Shown in pieces: positions 17,306 through 25,140 of a stretch of 64,000 nt of DNA. Both the position numbers and the translations under genes were made by a program. The notes under the pieces are model-generated. The model saw only the letters and a list, made by a program, of their open reading frames with translations, searched no databases and had not been told where the DNA came from. Position 1 is the first letter of the stretch; every line of letters begins with the position of its first letter. The stretch is from Novosphingobium sp. BW1 (GTDB lineage Bacteria; Pseudomonadota; Alphaproteobacteria; Sphingomonadales; Sphingomonadaceae), in NCBI RefSeq assembly GCF_008107685.1, contig NZ_VIRF01000089.1:1-64000 (forward strand). The letters run 5' to 3'.

Positions 17306-18121
17306 TCAGGTGCGCAGGTTGATGATGGTCTGCGACAGCTGCGTCGCAGTATCGACCGCCTTGGCGTTCGCCTGAAAGTTACGCTGCGCGGTGATCAGCG
17401 AGACCAGTTCCTCGGCGATCTCGACGTTGGAGCGTTCCAGTGATCCGGCCATGAGCGACCCGTAGAGTCCCGAGCCCGGCTGGCCATAGCTGGCAACCCC
17501 CGAGACGCCTGTAGCCGTCCAGCTGGCGTTGCCTTCCTGGCGCAGTCCCTGAGGCGAGATGAAGTTGGCGAGTGCGAGCACACCCACGGTTTCGTTCGAT
17601 CCATCGGCATACGTCGCGACGACTGAGCCGTCCGAGGTGATGGTGACCCCGGCGAAGTCCTCGCCCGTACCGTTCTGCGCGGGGATCTGCGCGTCCTGAA
17701 GCGTGGCCAGCGAGGTAATCGCGCCCGCGGCATCGACCGGGAAGACCTGGAGGCGCATGTTCTGTGCGTTGCGGATGTAGCCGCTGCCATCGACCGAGAA
17801 CGAGCCGGCGCGGGTGTACATGGTTTCGCCCGAGAGCGGCGAGACGACGGTGTAGAACCCTTCGCCGTTGACCGCGACGTCGAGTGCCGAGCCGGTCTGT
17901 TCGATCGGGCCAAGCGAGAACTCCTGCATGATCGCACTGACCCGTGCACCGATGCCGGTGGTGAGCGAGGGGTCGGTCAGGATCGAGGAGGAGACGATAT
18001 CGGCAAAGGCCGTATCGCTCTTCTTGAAGCCGGTGGTTTCGGCGTTGGCGATGTTGTGCGAGATGACGTTGAGGTCGGTCTGCGCGTTCTTGAGGCCGGT
18101 CAGCGAGGTGTAATAGGACAT
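17306..18121 (-). CDS. flgE: Flagellar hook protein FlgE, short form
   Basis: Hook subunit of 271 residues. It begins MSYYTSLTGLKNAQTDLNVI, has the rod/hook motif SHNIANAETTGFKKSD, and ends with the helix VEIAEELVSLITAQRNFQAN. It is much shorter than the enterobacterial FlgE (about 400), so the outer hook domains are reduced. FlgF and FlgG follow as separate genes, so this is best read as FlgE and not FlgG. Confidence 0.93.
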   Translation of the reverse strand: MSYYTSLTGLKNAQTDLNVISHNIANAETTGFKKSDTAFADIVSSSILTDPSLTTGIGARVSAIMQEFSLGPIEQTGSALDVAVNGEGFYTVVSPLSGETMYTRAGSFSVDGSGYIRNAQNMRLQVFPVDAAGAITSLATLQDAQIPAQNGTGEDFAGVTITSDGSVVATYADGSNETVGVLALANFISPQGLRQEGNASWTATGVSGVASYGQPGSGLYGSLMAGSLERSNVEIAEELVSLITAQRNFQANAKAVDTATQLSQTIINLRT

Positions 18122-18146
18122 CGGGCGTGACTTTCGTTGCGCGCGC

Positions 18147-18512
18147 TCAGGCGGCGGGGGTGGTCTGGGAAGAGGAAGTGGACGCGGCGTTGAGCGCCTC
18201 GACCTGTGTGGCGAGGGCTGCGACGGCGCGCTGGGTGGCGACGCCGGTCTGATTCAGCGTCTCCATCTGTGCGGAAATCCGTGTCAGCGTGTCGCCCATC
18301 GCAGTGGTCCCCGCGAGCGAGGAAAACTGCGCCATCTGGGCCAGCATGGCGGTCTGGTCCATCGGCTCGAAGGGATCCTGCTGCTGGAGCTGGGTCATCA
18401 TCAGTTTCAGGAAATCGGCCTGGCCCAGATCCCCAAGCGAATTGCGCGGCGTATCGCGGGTTGCCGTGGTCGGCGTCGAGGGCTGGCCGGTGTTGATCGA
18501 GGTGATGGTCAT
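18147..18512 (-). CDS. flgD: Hook-cap protein FlgD, short form
   Basis: Protein of 121 residues with the FlgD N-terminal signature (QADFLKLMMTQLQQQDPFEP and ETLAQMAQFSSLAGTTAMGD-like segment). The C-terminal Ig/tudor-like domains of longer FlgD proteins are missing; instead it ends in a Ser/Thr/Ala tail. It is needed to cap the growing hook. The start overlaps the flgC stop by 4 bases. Confidence 0.92.
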   Translation of the reverse strand: MTITSINTGQPSTPTTATRDTPRNSLGDLGQADFLKLMMTQLQQQDPFEPMDQTAMLAQMAQFSSLAGTTAMGDTLTRISAQMETLNQTGVATQRAVAALATQVEALNAASTSSSQTTPAA

Positions 18513-18916
18513 TTGAGCCTCATCGTTTCGAGCATGAGCTGCTTGGCGGTGGAAAGGGCCTCGAGCAGGTTCTGGTACTGGCGCGAAGCTTCGAGCATCT
18601 CGACCATCTCTGCGTTCTCATCGACGGGCGCGGCCCAGACGTCGCCGTTGGCATCGGCAAGCGGGTGCTCGGGGGTGTGCTGGCGCAGCGCGGCGGCGTT
18701 CTCGCGCACCACGCCGCGTACATCGACCGAGGCGAGGCCGCTCGCGGCGTCGAGGTCGGCGGCGAAGACCGGGCGGATCGGCTTGTAGGCTTCGCCCTCG
18801 CTGGCCGAGAGGGTGCCCGCGTTGGCAAGGTTGGAGGCCGCCGCGTTCATCCGCACCATTTGCGCAGACATGCCGCGCTGGGCGAGGGTGAATAGGGTCA
18901 TGGGCGAATTGGCCAT
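18509..18916 (-). CDS. flgC: Flagellar rod protein FlgC
   Basis: Rod protein of 135 residues starting at ATG 18916, 2 bases after flgB. N-terminal motif RMNAAASNLANAGTLSASEG and C-terminal helix ENAEMVEMLEASRQYQNLLE are as in the family. The same frame stays open far upstream (to about 19846), but that part lies in another frame over flgB and is not coding. Confidence 0.95.
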   Translation of the reverse strand: MANSPMTLFTLAQRGMSAQMVRMNAAASNLANAGTLSASEGEAYKPIRPVFAADLDAASGLASVDVRGVVRENAAALRQHTPEHPLADANGDVWAAPVDENAEMVEMLEASRQYQNLLEALSTAKQLMLETMRLK

Positions 18917-18918
18917 GG

Positions 18919-19266
18919 TCAGTCTCCCCGCAGCGCGCGCTTGAGGGTGTCCACCCGACCACGGATGAATTCGAGCGTGGTCGAATAGCCGACCGCGTTC
19001 TCGGAAAAGGCGAGCTGCTCGTTGGGCAGCTCCACCGTGTTGCCATCGAGCGCGGGCATCACTGGCACCCGGTAGCGCGTGGCGTGCTCGGCCGCGGTTT
19101 TGAGCGCAGTGCCGTTTTGCGCGGCGCCGAGCGCGGCGGCAAAGTCGATGTCCTTCGCCTTGTAACCCGGCGTCGCGGCGTTCGCGATGTTCGAGGCAAT
19201 GAGGCCCATACGCTGCGAGCGCAGTTCGAGGGCCTTGCCGTGAATGCCGAAGAGGTCCTGCGGCAT
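18919..19266 (-). CDS. flgB: Flagellar rod protein FlgB
   Basis: Rod protein of 115 residues starting at ATG 19266 (MPQDLFGIHGKALELRSQRM), with the motif IASNIANAATPGYKAKDIDF. It is the first gene of the flgB-L-motAB operon. A near-perfect sigma-54 promoter lies about 80 bases upstream. Confidence 0.95.
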   Translation of the reverse strand: MPQDLFGIHGKALELRSQRMGLIASNIANAATPGYKAKDIDFAAALGAAQNGTALKTAAEHATRYRVPVMPALDGNTVELPNEQLAFSENAVGYSTTLEFIRGRVDTLKRALRGD

Positions 19267-19347
19267 GATCGCTCCTTCGTGTGCCAGCCTGTCGCAGGCC
19301 GGGGTGGACGTTGCCGCAGGGTGGCGCGGCGGTTCGGCCCGGTATTC

Positions 19348-19362
19348 GCAAGGCACGTGCCA
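19348..19362 (-). promoter_or_regulatory. Sigma-54 promoter of the flgB-L operon
   Basis: On the minus strand: TGGCACG (19362-19356), four bases, TTGC (19351-19348). It matches the TGGCAC-N5-TTGC consensus fully, with the GG and GC dinucleotides at the required distance. Transcription would start near 19336, giving a leader of about 70 bases. Confidence 0.85.
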
Positions 19363-19467
19363 ATTGCGCTGGGCGCGCGATTTCGGGCCTTCTTGGGCGT
19401 TGCGGCCCGCGTGTGGCCCGTGCGCGGCAAGCCTTTGCCGGAAGGGCGGCAAATGCAGGGGCAGGCC

Positions 19468-19493
19468 TGAAAAACACCAGTGCGAGCCGTTCT
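19468..19493 (+). promoter_or_regulatory. Sigma-28 (FliA)-like promoter of the stator-like pair
   Basis: TGAA at 19468-19471, 14 bases, then GCCGTTCT at 19486-19493. The -10 box is identical to those of flgM and the regulator operon; the -35 differs by one base. It lies 39 bases before the GTG of the MotA-like gene. Confidence 0.6.
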
Positions 19494-19531
19494 TGGCTGA
19501 AGAGACCCGTCGTCAAAGGACAGCCCGGCCC

Positions 19532-20209
19532 GTGATCAATCCCGAAAATCTCGTCGATGCGACGTCCGCGCTGATTGTGGGTGGCGGCACGCTGCTCGCG
19601 ACTTTGCTGCGTTGCGGGTTCACCGACAGCGGGGCGGCCTGCGTCGCGCTGCGCCGCCTCTTGCGCAAACGCTTCGATGCGGCGAACTTCAAGGCGGAAC
19701 TGGCCGTTCACGTTCAGGATCTGCGCCAGGACGGCGTGATCCGCACCGAGCCGCACTTGTCCGGCGATGCGGAGTTCGACGAGGCGACCGGCGCCCTGAT
19801 CGGCTCGCGTTCGGTGGCCTCGCTCCACGCCGCGCACTTCGCCCACAAACGCCGCCGAGCCGCGCGTTCCATGCGCGCGGTGCGCACGCTCAACCAGGCC
19901 GCCGACCTTTCGCCCGTGCTGGGGCTGGCCGGCACGTTGATTTCACTCAGCCAGCTTCCGGCGAGCGGCGGGCAGGACGGCAGCTTCACCAGCGCGATCG
20001 CCATGGCCGTGCTGACGACGCTTTATGGCCTTCTTCTGGGCAACATGGTTTTTGCCCCGCTCGCTCGCGCAGTCGCGCGCCGCGCCTCGGACGAGGAGCA
20101 GGCGCGGCAGGAGGTGCTCGACTGGCTGGAGAGCCAGGTCGGCGTTGCCCTGCCGCGTCACGGTGAGGAGGGGCATGCGCCTGTGAACGGACAGGGGCGC
20201 CGCAAGTGA
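19532..20209 (+). CDS. MotA/ExbB-like membrane protein
   Basis: A protein of 225 residues from GTG 19532, about 11 bases after AAGGA. It has a span near residues 12-27, then the two MotA/TolQ/ExbB-type spans (LSPVLGLAGTLISLSQL at about 126-142 and AIAMAVLTTLYGLLLGNMVF at 155-174). Both conserved channel prolines are present (Pro128 and Pro177). It is shorter than MotA at 10.3 kb. It overlaps the next gene as GTGA, so the two should form a complex, presumably a proton-driven channel tied to flagellar function. It could be an accessory stator or an ExbB-like energiser; sequence alone does not decide. Confidence 0.8.
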   Translation: MINPENLVDATSALIVGGGTLLATLLRCGFTDSGAACVALRRLLRKRFDAANFKAELAVHVQDLRQDGVIRTEPHLSGDAEFDEATGALIGSRSVASLHAAHFAHKRRRAARSMRAVRTLNQAADLSPVLGLAGTLISLSQLPASGGQDGSFTSAIAMAVLTTLYGLLLGNMVFAPLARAVARRASDEEQARQEVLDWLESQVGVALPRHGEEGHAPVNGQGRRK

Positions 20210-20640
20210 GCGGGCGCGCCACGGTCAGTTGGCAGACCTCGCTGGCCGATCTCTCGCTGATCCTGTTCATGGTCACCGCCGCAGCGGTCAGCACGGCGCC
20301 TTCGCCCGAACCGGGCGGCAAGGCGCCGGCGGCCATGCGGCAAGAGATTGCCGGTCGTTCGCAACGGGCCGAGCCGCTCTCGATCTACATCGCGCTTCCC
20401 GATGCGCCGCCACTGGGCGATTGGCTGACACAGCAGGCGCCCGACCCGCGCCAGCAGCTGACCATTACCGCACCTTACGAAGCCGCGCGGGTGCAGAGCC
20501 GGGCCGCGGCGCTCGAAGCGGCGCTGGCGCTGGCGGGCGAGGCGCGCGAGGCAGGTCTGGCCGCACGTATCGTGCTGGAACCGGGGCAGGGGATGATCCG
20601 GGCGGAGCTTGCTTTCGATGCCGCCGGACTGCCCCGCTGA
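20206..20640 (+). CDS. MotB/ExbD-like short partner protein
   Basis: A protein of 144 residues from GTG 20206, overlapping the MotA-like gene. It has one N-terminal span with an embedded Asp (Asp15, in SLADLSLILFMVTAAAV), the position of the proton-carrying Asp of MotB, TolR and ExbD. The periplasmic part is about 110 residues. It ends in a segment (RAAALEAALALAGEAREAG) that loosely resembles the last half of an OmpA-like fold but lacks the peptidoglycan-binding motif. I do not know a named family for it. Confidence 0.7.
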   Translation: MSGRATVSWQTSLADLSLILFMVTAAAVSTAPSPEPGGKAPAAMRQEIAGRSQRAEPLSIYIALPDAPPLGDWLTQQAPDPRQQLTITAPYEAARVQSRAAALEAALALAGEAREAGLAARIVLEPGQGMIRAELAFDAAGLPR

Positions 20641-20662
20641 AGGCGGCGCGGGTGGCGGCATC

Positions 20663-20678
20663 TGGCATGAAGATTGCT
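20663..20678 (+). promoter_or_regulatory. Sigma-54 promoter of flgA
   Basis: TGGCATG (20663-20669), AAGA, TTGCT (20674-20678): one mismatch from the consensus, correct GG-to-GC spacing. It is 48 bases before the flgA ATG and downstream of the stator-like pair. Confidence 0.8.
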
Positions 20679-20725
20679 GACTGGCCGGGACGAAATGTCC
20701 GTTCGCAAGGAAACACGTCCCGCGC

Positions 20726-21229
20726 ATGAGCTTGAGTACGATCCTGATGGCGCTGGCTGCCGGAGGCGCTGCCTACGCCGATCTCGACGCGATCGACCGG
20801 CAGGTCGCGGCCTTTACAGGTGCGCCTGTGGGCGCGGTCGGGGGAGCGATCACGCCGCTCGACCGGCGCCTGCGCCTCCAGCGCTGCCAGAGCAGCCTCG
20901 CGCTGTCCTGGCGCGGCCCTTCCAAGGACAGCGTCGTCGTCCAGTGCGCCGATGTCGGAGGCTGGCGTCTTTTCGTGCCCGTGCGCAGTGCGCCGCCGCC
21001 CGCTTTCCAGCCTCCCGTGCGGCAGCCCGACGCGGTCAATCGCGGGGATGCCCTCAGTATCGCGGTGACGGGGCAGGGCTTTAGCGTCTCACAGCCAGGC
21101 GAGGCCCTGGAATCGGGCCCTGTCGGCGCGTGGATCCGGGTGCGCCCAGCGACGGCGCAGCGGGGCCGGGGCGAGGAAATGCGCGCGCGGATCGTGCGGC
21201 CGGGTCTCGTCAGTGTGCCCCTGCCGTGA
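20726..21229 (+). CDS. flgA: Flagellar P-ring assembly chaperone FlgA
   Basis: A 167-residue exported protein: short signal peptide (cleavage near AYA), then an SAF-type beta fold with the FlgA C-terminal pattern (NRGDALSIAVTGQGFSVS... GEALESGPVGAWIRVR). FlgA chaperones FlgI in the periplasm. Two cysteines (RCQSS and QCADV) could form a disulfide. It is shorter than enterobacterial FlgA. AAGGAAA lies 12 bases upstream of the ATG. Confidence 0.88.
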   Translation: MSLSTILMALAAGGAAYADLDAIDRQVAAFTGAPVGAVGGAITPLDRRLRLQRCQSSLALSWRGPSKDSVVVQCADVGGWRLFVPVRSAPPPAFQPPVRQPDAVNRGDALSIAVTGQGFSVSQPGEALESGPVGAWIRVRPATAQRGRGEEMRARIVRPGLVSVPLP

Positions 21230-21297
21230 TTGCGTCGGGATTGGAGTTTGAAAGCAAACGATGACGCAAGGTTTCGATCATCGCTCTGAAGGGGCCT

Positions 21298-21323
21298 TAA
21301 AGCGGGATGGAAGCCGCCGTTCT
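21298..21323 (+). promoter_or_regulatory. Sigma-28 (FliA)-like promoter of flgM
   Basis: TAAA (21298-21301), 14 bases, GCCGTTCT (21316-21323). Start codon 30 bases further on. FlgM is commonly under FliA control, giving negative feedback. Confidence 0.72.
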
Positions 21324-21353
21324 GAGCAGCAGACTTTTTGAAGGAGCGGTACA

Positions 21354-21668
21354 ATGCCACCTATCGAAGTGGGACCTGCGCAGTCGATCGGATCGATCCC
21401 GTCGCGTCCGGCCCGCCCGTCGGGCGGTGAAGAACTTTTAGGGGCCGCCTCGTCGGCCCCGGCCTCGGCCCGGCCCGAGGCGAACCCGGCTCCCAGCCTG
21501 CCCGCCGTCGAGACTTCGGCGGCGCTCGATCCCGGCGATGCGCCGGTCGACATCGACCGCGTCTCGCAGATCCGCAAGGCCGTGGAAGCCGGCACCTACC
21601 CCCTCGTTCCCGCCCAGATCGCCGACGCCATGATCGCGGCGGGCGTCATGTTGCGGACACCCAAGTAA
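21354..21668 (+). CDS. flgM: Anti-sigma-28 factor FlgM
   Basis: A 104-residue protein with a disordered Pro/Ser/Ala-rich first half. The conserved C-terminal sigma-binding segment (VDIDRVSQIRKAVEAGTYPL) is followed by a helix ending IADAMIAAGVM. FlgM holds FliA inactive until the hook is complete, then is exported. AAGGAG precedes ATG 21354. It is adjacent to flgN, its usual partner. Confidence 0.9.
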   Translation: MPPIEVGPAQSIGSIPSRPARPSGGEELLGAASSAPASARPEANPAPSLPAVETSAALDPGDAPVDIDRVSQIRKAVEAGTYPLVPAQIADAMIAAGVMLRTPK

Positions 21669-21669
21669 C

Positions 21670-22002
21670 ATGACCGGGGGCGAGCTTTCCGGCACCTTGC
21701 GGCAGATGCTTGCCGTGCTCGAAACCGAGCGGCAGGCGCTTGCCGCGCTCGACCTTGACGGCATCGTCGGTGCGACGGGCGCAAAGGACCGCCTGTGCAG
21801 CGAGCTTGACCATCTGCAGCGCGCCGACCTCGACGAGGAATGCCGCGGCCTGCTCGACACCGCACGGCGCCTCAACGAGGTGAACCGGCAGGTGCGCAAC
21901 ATCCTGGCCGCCAATGTCACGCGCCGTCTCGATGCCCTGACCGGCAGCCCGCAGCTCTACCGCGCGTCGGGCACTTACGCCGTTACGGGCGCCCGCGCCT
22001 GA
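21670..22002 (+). CDS. flgN: Flagellar export chaperone FlgN-like
   Basis: A protein of 110 residues, helical and leucine-rich, starting 1 base after flgM. Its first 75 residues have FlgN-like heptads (LRQMLAVLETERQALAALD). FlgN chaperones FlgK and FlgL for export. FlgN sequences diverge strongly, so the call rests on size, helices and position next to flgM. Confidence 0.78.
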   Translation: MTGGELSGTLRQMLAVLETERQALAALDLDGIVGATGAKDRLCSELDHLQRADLDEECRGLLDTARRLNEVNRQVRNILAANVTRRLDALTGSPQLYRASGTYAVTGARA

Positions 22003-22023
22003 GGGGCGTGCTGGTGGTGCATC

Positions 22024-22039
22024 TGGCACGGCCCTTGCT
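22024..22039 (+). promoter_or_regulatory. Sigma-54 promoter of the transglycosylase-flhA-fliA operon
   Basis: TGGCACG (22024-22030), GCCC, TTGCT (22035-22039): a full consensus match. Transcription should start near 22050, 26 bases before the TTG start. This places fliA under sigma-54 control. Confidence 0.87.
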
Positions 22040-22075
22040 GACCTCGTCCCGAAGTAGACATTCGGGAGTTCATCC

Positions 22076-23014
22076 TTGAGCGATCCAGATACAGTCGGCG
22101 GGAATTTTGCGGGGGCCGCCCTGCGCGCCCAGTCGCCCATGCGCGCGCAGGCGCGCGAGGCCATTGCCCGCGCCGCCGATGCGACCGGCGTCGATTTTCA
22201 GTATCTCATGGCGCAGGCCCGGCTTGAATCCGGCCTAGATCCCACGGCCCGGGCTGGCACGTCGAGTGCGGCCGGGCTGTTCCAGTTCACCAATGGCACT
22301 TGGCTCGGCACGCTGGACCGCCACGGTGCGCGCCACGGCCTCTCATGGGTCAGTGAGGCCATCGAGGGTGGGCGTATCCGCGATCCCGGCCTGCGCAGCC
22401 AGGTCCTGGGGCTGCGCTACGATGCGGATGCCTCCGCGCGCATGGCTGCCGAACTCGCGCGCGACAACGGCGCGGAGCTGACGGCTGTGCTGGGCCGCGC
22501 ACCCGATGCGACCGAGCTCTACCTCGCACATTTCCTTGGCGCGGCAGGTGCAAGCGAGTTCCTCGGCGCCCTATCCCGCAACCCCGGACAGAGCGCTGCG
22601 GTGCTGCTACCCAAGGCCGCCGCCGCGAACCGCGCGATCTTCTATGACGGCACGGGCGCGGCCCGTTCGGTTGGCGGCGTGATGAACCTCCTGCGCGCGC
22701 GCATGGCGAGCGCCATGGGGGAGAGCGGCGGAGAGGCGCGGCTGGCGTACGATCCGACCATCTTTGCCGGGTCCGGCAAGGACATGCCGTCGGCCAGTGC
22801 CTTTCTTGCCGCGCGGAGTGCCGGTTCGGCGCCTGCCAACCTGGGGCCGCTCGCACGTGAATTTCATAGCGGGGCCAGCCCGGCCGCCGCCGCGCCGCAC
22901 GTCCCCGCCCGCTCCATGGCCGAAACACTCAAAGGTGCCTTTGGGGCCTCGGAGGCGGCCTTGCCGGGTAACGTGAAGAACGCCTACGGAAAACTTGCGA
23001 GGTTCGGCCTGTGA
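22076..23014 (+). CDS. Flagellum-associated lytic transglycosylase (SLT domain)
   Basis: Protein of 312 residues from TTG 22076, with GGGAG 7 bases upstream. An SLT-type catalytic domain covers about residues 25-190: the catalytic Glu is in MAQARLESGLDPTARAG, followed by SSAAGLFQFTNGTW and AHFLGAAGA. There is no clear Sec signal, as expected if it leaves through the flagellar export gate or acts with FlgJ. It probably cuts peptidoglycan for rod assembly, replacing the missing FlgJ hydrolase domain. Its stop overlaps the flhA start. Confidence 0.85.
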   Translation: MSDPDTVGGNFAGAALRAQSPMRAQAREAIARAADATGVDFQYLMAQARLESGLDPTARAGTSSAAGLFQFTNGTWLGTLDRHGARHGLSWVSEAIEGGRIRDPGLRSQVLGLRYDADASARMAAELARDNGAELTAVLGRAPDATELYLAHFLGAAGASEFLGALSRNPGQSAAVLLPKAAAANRAIFYDGTGAARSVGGVMNLLRARMASAMGESGGEARLAYDPTIFAGSGKDMPSASAFLAARSAGSAPANLGPLAREFHSGASPAAAAPHVPARSMAETLKGAFGASEAALPGNVKNAYGKLARFGL

Positions 23015-25140
23015 ACCTGTTCAAGCGTATCCAGGACCCGGGCGCCCTGGCGCTTCCCATCGGCATTCTCACGCTCATTGTCCTGATGATCGTGCCGGTC
23101 CCGGCAATTGTCCTCGACTTGTCCTTCACGCTCAACATTGCGCTTTCGGTCGCTGTCCTGATGGCGGCGATGAACGCGGACAAGCCGCTCGATTTCTCCT
23201 CCTTCCCCTCGGTCCTGCTCTTCGCGACGCTTCTGCGCCTCGCGCTCAACGTCGCCTCGACACGTGTCGTGCTGGTCCACGGGCACGAGGGCGGGGAGGC
23301 CGCGGGCAAGGTGATCGAGGCCTTTGGCGCCTTTCTCATCGGTGGCAATTTCGCCGTCGGCATCTTCGTTTTCCTGATCCTTGTCATCATCAATCTGGTG
23401 GTGGTGACGAAGGGGGCAGGGCGCGTTTCGGAAGTCTCCGCGCGCTTCACGCTCGACGCGCTGCCGGGCAAGCAAATGGCCATCGACGCGGACCTTGCCG
23501 CCGGGCTCCTCACCGCCGACGAAGCTAAGGCGCGCCGCCGTGAAGTGGCGACCGAGGCTGATTTCTATGGCTCGATGGACGGTTCATCCAAGTTCGTGAA
23601 GGGCGATGCGATCGCCGCCCTGCTGATCCTGGGCGTCAACATCATCGCGGGCTTCTGCCTGGGCATGATCAGCCACGAGATGTCGGCGGGCGATGCGGCG
23701 CAGACCTACATCACGCTCGCCATCGGGGATGCGCTGGTGGCGCAGGTGCCCTCGCTGCTGCTCTCCATTGCGGCCGCCGTCATCGTCACCCGCGTAGCCG
23801 ACACGCGTGACCTTGCCGGGCAGATCGGTGGGCAGTTCGCCAGCCCTGAGACCTGGCTGCCGGTGGGTGTCGTACTGGGAGCCATCGGCCTCATCCCGGC
23901 CATGCCCCAGACGATTTTCCTGCCGGCCGCGGGGCTCGCTCTGTGGCTCTGGCACGCCTTGCGTATACGCGCCGCACGCGCGGCCCTGCCCCCCGAGGTC
24001 GTGCCCGAGCCGGTCGATCCGGCGCGCATCGAGCTGGAAGACGTCTCCGACCATACCCTCGTCACCATCGAACTGGGCTACGGCCTCGTGCAATTGGTCG
24101 ATGCGCGCCACGGTTCGCCGCTGGTCAGCCGCGTTACGGGCGTGCGCAAGCAGCTGAGCCAGGCGTTCGGCTTCATCGTGCCACAGTTTCGTGTGCGCGA
24201 CGCGCTCGACATGGCGCCGCACGATTATCGCATCGTGCTGGGCGGCGTGACGTTGGGCGGGGCGAGCGTGCGCGCCGACAGGGTGCTCGCCATCGACGCG
24301 GGGGAGGCGCGCAAGGGGCACACTTTGAAGGGCGAGGAGACGCAGGACCCCAGCTTTGGTTGCCCCGCGCTCTGGATCGATCCCGCCGCGCGCGACCACG
24401 CCATCGCCGAAGGTTTCCTGACGGTGGACGCAGGGACCGTGATCGCCACCCACCTCAACCAGCTTCTGGCCGAGCGCCCGCAGGACCTGCTCGGCCCCGA
24501 CGAGGTGCGGATGCTGATCGATGCGCTGAAAGACCACGCGGCCAGCCTGATCGAGACGATCACGCCGCAGCCGCTTTCGCTTGCCGCGCTGACGCGCCTT
24601 CTGCGCAACCTGCTGGAGGACGGAATTCCCATCGCGCACCCGCTGCCGATCCTCGCCTCACTCAGCCGCGCGGTGCAGCAGACGGTGGAGCATGACCGTC
24701 TGGTCGAGTTGGTGCGCGCGGATCTGGGGGCGCTGATCGTGGGCCGGGTGTGCCCGCCTAACATGCGCCTGCCCGTGGTTACGCTCGATGCCGGGCTCGA
24801 AAGCGCGATTGTCTCGGGGATGATGGACCCGGTCACCGGGCAGCCGGTGATCGAGCCCGACCTCGCGGCCACCATCGGCCAGCGCATCGCCGAACTTTTC
24901 GACAGCCGCGGGGCGCAGGCGATCCCGCTTGCGCTCGTCGTGCAGCCGCGCGCGCGCCGCGCGCTCGCCCAGCTGCTTCGCCTGCGCGCGCCCAGCTGCC
25001 TCGTCCTCTCGATTGCCGAACTTCCGCCCACCCAGCCCATCGAGGTCATTGACGTGGTGGGCGCGCCGCGTGCGCCTGCGCCGGGTCTGCCCGGGCCGGA
25101 CGGGACGGGGGCATCGTCGCCTGAAAGTCTGGCGGCATGA
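23011..25140 (+). CDS. flhA: Flagellar export gate protein FlhA
   Basis: The major export-gate subunit, 709 residues from GTG 23011 (GTGA overlap with the gene before). About eight spans occupy the first 320 residues, with the conserved cytoplasmic loop (PGKQMAIDADLAAGLL, then ARRREVATEADFYGSMDGSSKFVKG). A C-terminal domain of about 370 residues docks chaperone-substrate complexes. FlhB and FliP/Q/R are not in this window. Confidence 0.97.
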   Translation: MNLFKRIQDPGALALPIGILTLIVLMIVPVPAIVLDLSFTLNIALSVAVLMAAMNADKPLDFSSFPSVLLFATLLRLALNVASTRVVLVHGHEGGEAAGKVIEAFGAFLIGGNFAVGIFVFLILVIINLVVVTKGAGRVSEVSARFTLDALPGKQMAIDADLAAGLLTADEAKARRREVATEADFYGSMDGSSKFVKGDAIAALLILGVNIIAGFCLGMISHEMSAGDAAQTYITLAIGDALVAQVPSLLLSIAAAVIVTRVADTRDLAGQIGGQFASPETWLPVGVVLGAIGLIPAMPQTIFLPAAGLALWLWHALRIRAARAALPPEVVPEPVDPARIELEDVSDHTLVTIELGYGLVQLVDARHGSPLVSRVTGVRKQLSQAFGFIVPQFRVRDALDMAPHDYRIVLGGVTLGGASVRADRVLAIDAGEARKGHTLKGEETQDPSFGCPALWIDPAARDHAIAEGFLTVDAGTVIATHLNQLLAERPQDLLGPDEVRMLIDALKDHAASLIETITPQPLSLAALTRLLRNLLEDGIPIAHPLPILASLSRAVQQTVEHDRLVELVRADLGALIVGRVCPPNMRLPVVTLDAGLESAIVSGMMDPVTGQPVIEPDLAATIGQRIAELFDSRGAQAIPLALVVQPRARRALAQLLRLRAPSCLVLSIAELPPTQPIEVIDVVGAPRAPAPGLPGPDGTGASSPESLAA

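Noticed and set aside
18509..19846. A 445-codon minus-strand frame containing FlgC at its end
   Set aside because: Only the last 135 codons are FlgC; the upstream part lies in another frame over flgB and the plus-strand MotA-like gene.
23950..23963. TGGCACG followed by TTGCG inside flhA as a sigma-54 promoter
   Set aside because: Only two bases between the elements instead of four, and inside a gene.
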